From Candidatus Fimadaptatus faecigallinarum (GTDB lineage Bacteria; Bacillota; Clostridia; Christensenellales; Aristaeellaceae): a stretch of 64,000 nucleotides of DNA. Within the stretch, counting starts at the first letter, position 1, and every line of letters starts with the position of its first letter. Of this stretch, positions 45,110 through 52,644 are shown one piece after another. The DNA is taken from contig DVNK01000027.1 of assembly GCA_018714445.1 (NCBI GenBank), positions 56,369 through 120,368 of the forward strand. Direction: 5' to 3'. A program made the position numbers and the translations under genes. The notes beneath the pieces are model-generated. The model did no database searches. It was not told the origin of the DNA and worked only from the letters and a program-made list of their open reading frames with translations.

Positions 45110-45612
45110 ATTTGTACAGTCAGGCGTTTGGCCGGCTGTCTGGTGTTTGGCCGGCTGCTAGTCGTTTAGACGACTGTCCGACGTTAACCGACTGTCTGTC
45201 ATTAAGTCGGCTGCTCGTCGTTCAGCCGATTACAAGTTGTTCACTGACTGTCCGACATTTAACCGACTGTCAGTCATTAAGCCGGCTGCTCGTCGTTGAG
45301 CCGATTACAAGTTGTTTACTGAATGCCCGTCGTTTAGCCGACTGTCAGTCATTAAGCCGGCTGCTCGTCGTTGAGCCGATTACAAGTTGTTTAGCGACTG
45401 CCCGTCATTTGGCCGACTGCCCGTCGTTTATCCGGCTATCCGTCATTTAGCCGACTGTCTGTCGTTTAACCGGCTGCTAGTCGTTTAGACGATTGTCCGA
45501 CGTTAACCGACTGTCTGTCATTTAGCGGGCTGTTAGTCGCTCAGCCAACTACACGTTACTTACCGCATGACCGTCATTTAGCCGACTGCCAGTCATTTAC
45601 TCGGCTGTCTGG
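45110..45612. repeat. Array D: 18-20-bp units with a 75-bp higher-order repeat
   Basis: Degenerate units of the type CCGACTGTCNGTCATTTAG recur about 25 times. A higher-order block with GATTACAAGTTGTT repeats at 45229, 45304 and 45379 (75-bp steps), i.e. four basic units. A diverged copy is at about 45549. Open frames across the array are not credible genes because units of 18, 19 and 20 bp mix. Confidence 0.85.
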
Positions 45613-45640
45613 CGCGCGTTCCGGAGCGTCAGAGCGCACT

Positions 45641-45667
45641 GAAAAAGCCGGGCGGAATTTGCCCGGC
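45641..45667 (-). terminator. Terminator of the Cys-rich protein gene
   Basis: On the minus strand: GCCGGGC, loop AAATTCC, GCCCGGC, TTTTTC. It lies 18 bp past the stop codon. Confidence 0.9.
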
Positions 45668-45685
45668 GCGGATATGACAGCCCTG

Positions 45686-46063
45686 TCATGGCAAGTATTT
45701 GAGCCTTATGGGGTAAATATCTATGACAAAATGGTCTGCGTCGATGCCGGTATTGGGATGTGAGGTGCTCAGGCCGAACTCGACGTCGCCAAGTCTGTGG
45801 TGATATTCGGCGCTGCACTTGCCGAAAGCCACGTATTGGCAGATGCAATATTCGAGATAGCCGTCCTCATCCGGCTCGAGCGGCAAGGTCTCGAACGGCT
45901 TTTCGATATCAATGCCCAGCCCGGCAAGGTATTCGGCGACCTCGGGATATGCGGCCCTGACCTGCCGGCAGTAGTTCCGGCAGTAGTCGCAGTCGCACAG
46001 CTTTTCATCCGCCGCAGATTCGTAGTAGTCTTGCGTCGCCTTCAGGTTTACGTTGATATCCAT
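45686..46063 (-). CDS. Small Cys-rich conserved protein, unknown
   Basis: 125 residues. The N-terminal block YYESAADEKLCDCDYCRNYCRQV has a CxCxxCxxxC cluster that may bind a metal. The middle, AYPEVAEYLAGLGIDIEKPFETLPLEPDEDGYLEYCICQYVAFGKC, looks like a compact conserved domain I recall from other clostridial proteins of unassigned function. AAGGGAAG precedes the ATG. It lies 23 bp downstream of the membrane-protein gene and has its own terminator, so the two form an operon. Confidence 0.7.
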   Translation of the reverse strand: MDINVNLKATQDYYESAADEKLCDCDYCRNYCRQVRAAYPEVAEYLAGLGIDIEKPFETLPLEPDEDGYLEYCICQYVAFGKCSAEYHHRLGDVEFGLSTSHPNTGIDADHFVIDIYPIRLKYLP

Positions 46064-46086
46064 TTAACTTCCCTTCGCGGCCGCGC

Positions 46087-46674
46087 TCAGCTCAGCGTGC
46101 CGTCAAGCATCTCGATCACGCCAATCGCGGTGGACAGCAGCTCCTCAGCGGCGTGCGGTTCGGCCTGAGCGCCGGGGCGCGTTGACTGTTCGAGCAGTTT
46201 GAGCAGGCCGTCCAGTGCGCGGAACTGCTCGCCGGTAGTCACGCCGGCGGTGTTGAGCGCGTTAAGGCAGCTTGCGGCATCGGCGCCATGCGAGTCCAGA
46301 CGCGCCTGTTCGGTAAGCGACTTGAGCCGCAATCCCAGCGTAGCGCGCGCGCCCGCCAGCGCCAGCTCCAGCGGCCGCGTTTCATTCAGCGAGGCGTATG
46401 TGCCGCGCGACTCGTCCAGCAACAGTCCCGCGTCCGATATGCTCTGTTTGAGTGCGCTCACCGTGCGCAACCGGAGCGGTTCAACGGCTTCCGCCTGACC
46501 GTCGCGGCTCCGCTCGCGCAGCACCGGCGCAATCGCTATCAGCGCCGCCAGCGCAAGCGCTCCCAGCGATGCGCCGTCAAACGCTATTTCCGGCCGCAAG
46601 AGCCGCATTATAACTATTGCCACGCACAGCGTCAACACCGCCATGCGCGCGGTGGTATCGGTTGTCATCCTCAT
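46087..46674 (-). CDS. Two-helix membrane protein with helical cytoplasmic domain, unknown
   Basis: 195 residues from the ATG at 46674 (GGAGG upstream); a longer frame exists but lacks a ribosome site. Two transmembrane helices lie at about 11-24 and 30-50 (MAVLTLCVAIVIM and LGALALAALIAIAPVL). About 140 mostly helical, charged residues follow. No family recognised. Probably co-transcribed with the Cys-rich protein. Confidence 0.65.
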   Translation of the reverse strand: MRMTTDTTARMAVLTLCVAIVIMRLLRPEIAFDGASLGALALAALIAIAPVLRERSRDGQAEAVEPLRLRTVSALKQSISDAGLLLDESRGTYASLNETRPLELALAGARATLGLRLKSLTEQARLDSHGADAASCLNALNTAGVTTGEQFRALDGLLKLLEQSTRPGAQAEPHAAEELLSTAIGVIEMLDGTLS

Positions 46675-46708
46675 CTGCGGTGCCTCCAAACACAGTCTCC
46701 ACCTGAAC

Positions 46709-46737
46709 AGTGTATCATATATCGACATCTCGTGCAA
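46709..46737 (-). promoter_or_regulatory. Possible promoter of the membrane protein-Cys-rich protein operon
   Basis: Minus strand: TTGCAC (46737-46732), 17-nt spacer, TACACT (46714-46709). Confidence 0.45.
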
Positions 46738-46894
46738 CCGCATTGTGCGAGTGCTTAGCGTCTTTTAATGTTGGGGGAATGCGTTTGGAGGCGGGCATGC
46801 GCCGTATGATGTCTGCATATGCGGGCGTTTGACGGTCGCATATCACGGCGCTTTGAGCAGGCCTGTCGACAATCTCCCGCGCTGGGCACGGCAA

Positions 46895-47095
46895 ATGGCG
46901 CAATGAAAGGTAAATGGCCAGCGGTTAACAGCAACCGGAGCGATGAACGACCGGCAAGCACGGGTTAATGGCAATCCGCGCGAATAATGGCGGGCAAGCA
47001 CAGGAGCACACCAACCTGCGCGATGAACGGCAAAACAAGCCAATGCAAACAGCAGCCAGCACAAATGAACGGCTAATGCGCAAATGCAAAATCGA
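46895..47095. repeat. Array J: decayed tandem repeat, about 40-bp period
   Basis: The (C)RATGAAMGG motif recurs at about 46901, 46941, 46981, 47021 and 47061. GGCAAGCAC-like blocks are also 40 bp apart (46953, 46993). The units are strongly diverged. The array lies just beyond the 3' end of scfB. Confidence 0.65.
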
Positions 47096-47119
47096 TGCTG
47101 GATGCGCCCAGATGCACAG

Positions 47120-47170
47120 CGCCCCGGGCAATCACCGGCGCTTTGTGCGCGACGTCGATTGCCCGGGGCG
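47120..47170 (-). terminator. Large hairpin after scfB
   Basis: A perfect 14-bp stem, 47120-47133 with 47157-47170 (CGCCCCGGGCAATC/GATTGCCCGGGGCG), lies 26 bp past the scfB stop. There is no T run, so termination would be Rho-assisted or the element has another use. Confidence 0.5.
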
Positions 47171-47195
47171 GCGTAAAAGCCCGGAAGCGGGGGTA

Positions 47196-48563
47196 TTATT
47201 GCTTTGCCTCGCGGTTGGCGCGCTCGATTGCGTATATCGCGATTGCGCATTCCAGGCGCTTGCGCTCCAGCTCGCACTCCATGTCGTTGGGGCAGGATAT
47301 GTCGCCATTGAGCAGCTGTGCATTGGCCGCGCATCCGCCCGAGCAGTAGAACCGCGCCCAGCAGTTGCGGCACTTTTCCTTGTTAAGCACATGGTTGGCG
47401 GCGAATGTCTGCTGGATATCGGTGTCGAACGTGTCGTCCAGCACGCTGCCCATGCGATAGCCCTCCCGGCCCACGAACTGGTGGCATGGGTATATGTCGC
47501 CCTCGGGCGTCACCGCGACGTACTCGTTGCCGGCGCCGCAGCCGCTGAGCCGCTTGCGTATGCACGGGCCGCCCTCAAGGTCCACGTTGAAGTGGAAGAA
47601 GTTGAGGAAATGTCCTTCAGCGCGGCGCTTGAGGTATTCGCGGCCCAGCTTCTCGTATTCGTCCAGCAGTCCGGGCAGCTGATCGGGGCGCAGCGCGTAC
47701 GGCGAATCGGGCGTCAATACGACCGGCTCGACCGATATCTGTTCAAACCCGGCGTCGTGCAGCGCGAGCACATCTTTGGAGAAATCAGCGCTCACTGCGG
47801 TATAGGTGCCGCGCACATAGTACTCCTTATCGCCGCGGGCCTTGGCCATCTTCAGCGCGTTGGGCAGCACCAGGTCGTAAGAAGGCTTGCCGTTGGCTGT
47901 GGGGCGCATGAAGTCGTGCACCTCGCGCCGGCCGTCCAGCGACAGCACGACATTCTTCATCTCGCGGTTTATGAATTCTATGCGCTCGTCGTTGAGCGCC
48001 ACGCAGTTTGTGGTTATCGTGAAGTTGAAGTGCTTGCCGGTTTCTGCTTCGCGCTTGCGGCCGTACTCTACCAGCTGCTTGACTACGTCGAAGTTCATAA
48101 GCGGCTCGCCGCCGAAAAAGTCGACCTCAAGGTTGTGGCGCGCGCCCGAGTGCGCTATCAACCAGTCCAGCGCCTTTACGCCTACCTCATAGGGCAACAG
48201 CGTGCGCTTGTGGCCGTGGAACTCGCCGGTGTCAGCAAAGCAGTATTTGCACCGCAGGTTGCAATCGTGCGCGGCGTGCAGGCACATCGCCTTGACGGTG
48301 CCGGCATTCTTTATCTCCAGGCCGGAATAGTCGTAGTGGGTCAGCAGCTCGCCACGCGCCCGCATCTCGTCGATCTCCGCGAGTATCTCGCGCAGTTCGG
48401 CTTCGTCGAAGCGGTCTTTGAGCTCGTCAACTATCGCGTCGGGCTCCATGGTCTCTATGCGGCTGAGCACCTCGTAGGCGGGCTCATCGACCATATGTAC
48501 GCTGCCGGAGTCCACGTCCAGCGCTATCATGGCGCCCAGCGCCTTGAATACGTGCAGCATCAT
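47196..48563 (-). CDS. scfB: SCIFF peptide maturase (radical SAM, SPASM)
   Basis: 455 residues. An N-terminal RRE-like region (about 1-90) precedes the radical SAM motif CNLRCKYC (Cys101, 105, 108). FFGGEPLMNFD, ITTNC and LSLDGRREVHDFMRP follow. The SPASM domain supplies the extra Fe-S cysteines (GPCIRKRLSGCGAGNEYVAVTPEGDIYPCHQFVG, CRNCWARFYCSGGCAAN). This is the maturase that forms Cys-to-Thr thioether bonds in the SCIFF peptide, a near-universal clostridial system. The precursor gene scfA lies 754 bp upstream, separated by a 41-bp tandem array. Confidence 0.95.
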   Translation of the reverse strand: MMLHVFKALGAMIALDVDSGSVHMVDEPAYEVLSRIETMEPDAIVDELKDRFDEAELREILAEIDEMRARGELLTHYDYSGLEIKNAGTVKAMCLHAAHDCNLRCKYCFADTGEFHGHKRTLLPYEVGVKALDWLIAHSGARHNLEVDFFGGEPLMNFDVVKQLVEYGRKREAETGKHFNFTITTNCVALNDERIEFINREMKNVVLSLDGRREVHDFMRPTANGKPSYDLVLPNALKMAKARGDKEYYVRGTYTAVSADFSKDVLALHDAGFEQISVEPVVLTPDSPYALRPDQLPGLLDEYEKLGREYLKRRAEGHFLNFFHFNVDLEGGPCIRKRLSGCGAGNEYVAVTPEGDIYPCHQFVGREGYRMGSVLDDTFDTDIQQTFAANHVLNKEKCRNCWARFYCSGGCAANAQLLNGDISCPNDMECELERKRLECAIAIYAIERANREAKQ

Positions 48564-48880
48564 GTCATCCTTTCTTGTATACAGCCGGGTTCGATCCGGC
48601 AGGGTATTGCCGTCCGTCGAAGCGGCGGACGTTGCCGCGCTTTGCAGTCGGGCGCGCGGGCAAGTCTCATCGAGCGGCTTAAGGGCGCGCCGTGCGGCGT
48701 TATCCGAACGCGTGCTTTTAAGCCGCGCGCAGGTTTAAGCATATGGCAGGCTGCGCGCCTTGCGGCCGCGCATTATGTGCGGGACCACTCTGAGCCTGTG
48801 CAGCCGTGCCGGCATTTAGAAGGCGCATCAAGGCCGTATGCCCTGGTGAGCAGAGTCGCAGTCAAGGCTAAATTGCAGCA
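48564..48880. other. Spacer between array E and scfB
   Basis: About 315 bp of apparent leader to scfB with no gene and no clear promoter on the minus strand. Confidence 0.4.
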
Positions 48881-48884
48881 TTAC

Positions 48885-49175
48885 AAGCGGCAAAGCTGTG
48901 CGCGAGGCGAATCTGCCTGCATTGCATGTAATTGCGTTGCGTGCGAGGGAAATCTGCCCGCATGGCATGCGATTGCGTTTCGTGTGAGGGAAATCTGCCT
49001 GCATTGCATGCAATTGCGTTGCGTGCGAGGCAAACAAGCCCGTATGGCATGCACTCGCATTGCATGCGAGGCAAACCATTCCGCATGACATGCAATCACG
49101 TTACCATGGGTCAAACCATCCCGCATGGCATGCAATCGCGTTGCGCGTGGGGTAAAACCCTACCGCATATTAAGC
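48885..49175. repeat. Array E: 41-bp tandem repeat between scfA and scfB, seven units
   Basis: GCGAGG-type anchors stand at 48902, 48943, 48984, 49025 and 49066 (exactly 41 bp each), then diverged copies near 49108 and 49147. The unit is GCGAGGCRAATCTGCCTGCA, then TTGCATGYAATTGCGTTGCGT, and includes a palindromic TTGCATGCAA. The even spacing contrasts with about 20% divergence between units. Confidence 0.9.
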
Positions 49176-49268
49176 AACCAAGCCGTGGGAGGCAGCGTAC
49201 GGCGCGCCTTGTGGCATGCCATACACTGCGCGCTGTGTTTCGGCGCATTCTACCCGGTTTGCGCGCAT

Positions 49269-49297
49269 GAAAAAAGGCCGCCGAAACTCGGAGGCCC
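49269..49297 (-). terminator. Partial terminator between scfA and scfB
   Basis: Minus strand: GGCC-T-CCGA, loop GTT, TCGG-C-GGCC, TTTTTT. It may set a high precursor-to-maturase ratio. Confidence 0.75.
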
Positions 49298-49317
49298 TTC
49301 GCATTTCGATTGCGACC

Positions 49318-49464
49318 TTACTTCTCCTCGCGCTGGCACTTCTGATTGGCCACAGTGCAGGAAGTCTTGCAGGCGCTCTGGCAGGAAGTCTGGCACTCGC
49401 CGCAGCCGCCATGCGCAGCGCTGTTTTTAAGGCACGCGGGCTGAACCGTCTGGATATGCTTCAT
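49318..49464 (-). CDS. scfA: SCIFF ribosomal peptide precursor
   Basis: 48 residues: MKHIQTVQPACLKNSAAHGG followed by CGECQTSCQSACKTSCTVAN and QKCQREEK. The C-terminal part has the hallmark spacing of SCIFF (six cysteines in forty-five residues): Cys21, 24, 28, 32, 36 and 43, here with an extra Cys11 in the leader part. The Thr residues beside the Cys (QTSC, KTSC, CTVAN) include the known thioether acceptor. AGGAG precedes the ATG. It is encoded 86 bp downstream of tRNA-Leu, with a terminator-like hairpin after it and scfB further on. Confidence 0.95.
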   Translation of the reverse strand: MKHIQTVQPACLKNSAAHGGCGECQTSCQSACKTSCTVANQKCQREEK

Positions 49465-49549
49465 GTTACAAAACTCCTCTCGTTACGGCGGCGATGTACC
49501 GCCGGGCTAAATGCTGATTGCGCCCGGGCGCCAAGGCCCGGGCTGCATA

Positions 49550-49636
49550 TGGTGCCGATGGCCGGGGTCGAACCGGCATGCTGTCACCAGCGGCGGATTT
49601 TGAGTCCGCTACGTCTGCCAATTCCATCACATCGGC
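49550..49636 (-). tRNA. tRNA-Leu (anticodon CAA)
   Basis: Minus strand: acceptor GCCGATG/CATCGGC, discriminator A and an encoded CCA. The anticodon stem GCGGA/TCCGC encloses CTCAAAA, giving CAA for UUG codons. The long variable arm GCTG-GTGA-CAGC marks it as class II. T-arm GCCGG-TTCGACC-CCGGC. Confidence 0.95.
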
Positions 49637-49648
49637 AAGTACTTATTC

Positions 49649-49677
49649 ATTATAGCAGACAATGCCGACGATTGCAA
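49649..49677 (-). promoter_or_regulatory. Promoter of tRNA-Leu, probably also of scfA
   Basis: Minus strand: TTGCAA (49677-49672), 17-nt spacer, TATAAT (49654-49649). No other promoter is visible before scfA. Confidence 0.8.
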
Positions 49678-49734
49678 GTGAAAAATTGCGCGTTTTGTTA
49701 ATTTCAAGCTGAACAGCGGCGTCGGCCGCTTCGC

Positions 49735-50180
49735 GCAGCCAGCGACATGCGGGCTGTACGGCCAACGACATGAGTACCGCACAACCAGCGACAAGTGTAC
49801 CGCATAGCAAGCGACGAATGTGCCGCACGACCAATGTCATGCGTATCACACAACCAGCGACAAGTATGCCGCACGACCAATGACAAATGTACCGCACGGC
49901 CAACGACATTCGCACCACACAACCAGCGACAAGTGTGCCACATAGCAAGCGACAAATGGGCTGCACGGCCAATGACATGCGCACCACATAACCAGCGACA
50001 AGCGTACCGCACGACCAGCAACAAGCGTGCCGCACGACCAACGACATGCGCACCGCATAACCAGCAACAAGTGTGCTGCACGGCCAGCGACATGCGTACC
50101 GCACGGCCAGCAACAAGTGTACCGCATGGCCAGCGGCATGCACGCCACATTTCCAGCGACATTCGCACCACACCAAAAAC
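49735..50180. repeat. Array F: 23-bp tandem repeat, about 19 units
   Basis: The unit CCAGCGACAAGTGTACCGCA + CAA (variants CCAACGACATGCGTACCGCA) begins at 49762, 49785, 49808, 49831 and so on at exact 23-bp steps. It keeps GACA and CGCA blocks in nearly every unit. Because 23 is not a multiple of three, the long open frames here change frame every unit and are not genes. Confidence 0.9.
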
Positions 50181-50418
50181 GTCAGGCACACCGCACAGCC
50201 AGCTAGCAGCGCGGCTGCAAACAGGCTTAAAGGCATGCGACTGCTCAGGGTTCTTGCTGCTTGACGTATGCCGACCATCAGCCGCGCCAGCGCGACGTGC
50301 CGGCTGCGGGGTGGTTTCGCAAGCGTGTCAGCAGCGGCAGAGCGCACGGCGTGAGCGCTCATGGCAGCAGAACGCCCGGCCAGTGCATGAGCCGGCCGGG
50401 CGCAGTTTAAATCGCGGA

Positions 50419-51846
50419 TCAGTTGTACTTGGGCAGCCAGTCGCCGTGGGCCTCGATGAGGTCGTCGCACATGGCGACGATGTCGTCTATCGACAGCTCG
50501 GAGGAGGTATGCGGGTCGAGCATGGCGGCCTGATAGATGTAGTCCTTCTTGCGGGTCATTATGGCCTGTATCGTCAGCAACTGCACGTTGATGTTGGTGC
50601 GGTTGAGCGCTGCGCACTGCTCGGGCAGCGCGCCCACGTACGTCGGAGCCACGCCGCTCTTGTCGACCAGGCACGGCACCTCTACGCACGCGTTGGTCGG
50701 CAGGTTGGTTATGACGCCGTTGTTTATCACGTTGCCGCCGAACTTGAACGGGCGATTGGTCTCCATGGCCTCCATTATGTAGCTGGCGTACTCCTTGGAG
50801 CGCACATGCGTCAGGCCGTGATCGGCCAGCAGCTCGTCGCGGCGCGCGTCCCAATCGGCTATCTGACGCACGCAGCGGCGCGGATACTCATCAAGCGGTA
50901 TGTTGAAGCGCTCGATCAGTTCGGGGTAGCGCGCCTTTATGAAGTAGGGGGTGTACTCGCTGTTGTGCTCGCTGGACTCGGTGATGTAATAGCCGAAGCG
51001 GCGCATCAGCTCCAGGCGCACCATGTCGCCGTGCAGACCCTTCTGGGTGTAGAGATCGTAGTCCTTGCGCAGATGCTCGAGCATGCGCTCGTCGACCTCG
51101 CGGCCGCCGGTGAGCGACTTGACGCGCTCCTCGAACGTGCCTATGTCGAGCTTGCCGGCGTTGTAGAGCAGCGCGCGGCGCTTGATCTCGGGGTAGAGGT
51201 CCACGCCGTCACGGGTGCACTCCAGCAGCCAGGCCTGATGGTTGATGCCAGCGATCTTCCACTGTACGGTGTCGTCGTATTCCATGCCCAGCTCATTGAG
51301 CAGGTGGGACGCGCACACCTGTACGCTGTGGCAGAGACCCACGGTCTTTATGCCGGTGAAGCGCTGCAGCGTGCCGGTCAGTATCGCCATGGGGTTGACG
51401 TAGTTGAGGAACCATGCGTTGGGGCAGACTTCCTCCATGTCGTGGGCGAAGTCGAGCATGACCGGCGCAGTGCGCAGCGCGCGGAATATGCCGCCGATGC
51501 CCAGCGTGTCGGCTATCGTCTGACGCAGGCCGTACTTCTTGGGCACTTCGAAGTCGGTCACGGTGCACGGCTCGTATCCGCCGACCTGTATCGCGTTTAC
51601 GACGTAATTGGCGCCCTTGAGCGCGGCCTTGCGGTTTTCTACGCCCAGGTAGCTCTCGATGTTGGCCTTGGAGCCGTTGTTGCGGTTTATCGTGTCCAGC
51701 ATCAGGCGGCTTTCCTTGAGGCGGTCGGCGTCTATGTCGTAGAGCGCTATCGTCGAGTTCTCAAGCGCGGGGGTCATCATGCTGTCGCCGAGCACGTTCT
51801 TGGCGAACACGGTCGAGCCCGCGCCCATAAATGTGATCTTGGGCAT
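50419..51846 (-). CDS. Glycoside hydrolase family 4 (alpha-galactosidase/alpha-glucosidase type)
   Basis: 475 residues from the ATG at 51846 (AAGGGAG 9 nt upstream). An N-terminal Rossmann fold for NAD+ (KITFMGAGSTVFAKNVLGD, ALYDIDADRL) is followed by NAIQVGGYEPCTVTDFEVPKKYGLRQTIADTLGIGGIFRALRT, the metal/catalytic NYVNPMAI and LCHSVQ, and GINHQAW. CHSVQ with NPMA is typical of the MelA-like GH4 group. GH4 enzymes use NAD+, Mn2+ and a redox mechanism on alpha- or beta-glycosides, often phosphorylated. No transporter is adjacent, so the substrate is open. Confidence 0.9.
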   Translation of the reverse strand: MPKITFMGAGSTVFAKNVLGDSMMTPALENSTIALYDIDADRLKESRLMLDTINRNNGSKANIESYLGVENRKAALKGANYVVNAIQVGGYEPCTVTDFEVPKKYGLRQTIADTLGIGGIFRALRTAPVMLDFAHDMEEVCPNAWFLNYVNPMAILTGTLQRFTGIKTVGLCHSVQVCASHLLNELGMEYDDTVQWKIAGINHQAWLLECTRDGVDLYPEIKRRALLYNAGKLDIGTFEERVKSLTGGREVDERMLEHLRKDYDLYTQKGLHGDMVRLELMRRFGYYITESSEHNSEYTPYFIKARYPELIERFNIPLDEYPRRCVRQIADWDARRDELLADHGLTHVRSKEYASYIMEAMETNRPFKFGGNVINNGVITNLPTNACVEVPCLVDKSGVAPTYVGALPEQCAALNRTNINVQLLTIQAIMTRKKDYIYQAAMLDPHTSSELSIDDIVAMCDDLIEAHGDWLPKYN

Positions 51847-51884
51847 TGTGCGCATCTCCCTTCGATTTCTCGATTGATAATACC

Positions 51885-51913
51885 ATTGTACAATCATTCG
51901 GCGCGCCTCGCAA
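51885..51913 (-). promoter_or_regulatory. Promoter of the GH4 gene
   Basis: Minus strand: TTGCGA (51913-51908), 17-nt spacer, TACAAT (51890-51885). Confidence 0.65.
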
Positions 51914-52097
51914 GCGGCAATGGCGCTTTTGTGGAGCGGATTTGGGCCGATGTTTTGCATTAAAGTCGCATGATTTCGCACCTGCCTGCACAAATGATAC
52001 AATAGTACAAATAGGAACTGACACGTGCACAAAGCCGTATGCGGCCTGCAACCAGATTTTGCCGAGTGAGCGCGCTTTGCGCGGCGCATTTGATTGG

Positions 52098-52125
52098 TTG
52101 ACAGCGCGCCAGAGCATGATATAAT
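52098..52125 (+). promoter_or_regulatory. Promoter of the small membrane protein gene
   Basis: TTGACA (52098-52103), 16-nt spacer, TATAAT (52120-52125). It is divergent from the GH4 promoter. Confidence 0.85.
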
Positions 52126-52155
52126 AATAACCATGAAATGCGGCGGAGGGTGCGT

Positions 52156-52533
52156 ATGCAGAGACAAAGCATGTTTGAGGGCAACTGGGAGCTGAAATGG
52201 AGCGCAGGCGTGACGACGGCGCTGGTGGCGTTTATGCTCATAAGCTGCGTGGGCGGAATGTGGGACTACCGCGACGAGGTGGGCGGCATCGCGCAGATGA
52301 TATTGGGTATAGCGTTTCTTATGTCGCCAATGCTGATAGGGCTGGTGCTCAACTGGATAGGCACGGTGCGCAAGAACCGGCCGTTGCTGTTCATAGCGGG
52401 CACGTTCTATGTGCTCAACGGGCTGTTTGATCTGGCGTTTTTGCTGTATAACGCGGTGCCGGCGATACTGGTGTTCAGGGCGTTTTACAAGCTGGGCAAG
52501 AAGCAGCTGCCCAAAGCGCCGCGGTTGAGGTGA
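52156..52533 (+). CDS. Small polytopic membrane protein, unknown
   Basis: 125 residues from ATG 52156 (GCGGAGGG upstream). About four hydrophobic helices: VTTALVAFMLISCVGG, IAQMILGIAFLMSPMLIGLVLNWIG, PLLFIAGTFYVLNGLFDLAFLLYNA and a shorter VPAILVFRAFY. The tail is basic. No family recognised. Its own consensus promoter lies about 30 bp upstream. Confidence 0.65.
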   Translation: MQRQSMFEGNWELKWSAGVTTALVAFMLISCVGGMWDYRDEVGGIAQMILGIAFLMSPMLIGLVLNWIGTVRKNRPLLFIAGTFYVLNGLFDLAFLLYNAVPAILVFRAFYKLGKKQLPKAPRLR

Positions 52534-52579
52534 ATCGGGCGGCAAGGACGTTTGTGTGATAATCGCATAAGCATATGAC

Positions 52580-52615
52580 AGGGCGCGCGGGCAATTGAAC
52601 TGCCCGCGCGCCCTG
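52580..52615. terminator. Bidirectional hairpin between convergent genes
   Basis: Perfect 13-bp stem GGGCGCGCGGGCA/TGCCCGCGCGCCC with a 7-nt loop, between the membrane protein gene and the hemZ 3' end. The T runs are weak on both sides. Confidence 0.7.
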
Positions 52616-52644
52616 TTGCATCGCTGGCGCAAAGACGGCCGGCG

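Noticed and set aside
45112..45450. A 112-codon frame in array D
   Set aside because: Made of mixed 18-20-bp repeats with no ribosome binding site.
48560..48742. Minus-strand 60-codon frame upstream of scfB
   Set aside because: No ribosome binding site or family features; it overlaps the scfB start in another frame.
46968..49088. A 706-codon open frame on the plus strand
   Set aside because: It is the antisense of scfB plus the 41-bp array. The minus-strand protein is a clear radical SAM maturase, and the plus frame has no family features or ribosome binding site.
49795..51963. A 722-codon open frame on the plus strand
   Set aside because: It runs through the 23-bp array and antisense to the GH4 gene. 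High GC and lack of stops in the antisense frame explain it.
51847..52632. N-terminal extension of the GH4 protein to 52632
   Set aside because: It would cover the promoter region and the divergent membrane gene; the GH4 family N-terminus begins at 51846.
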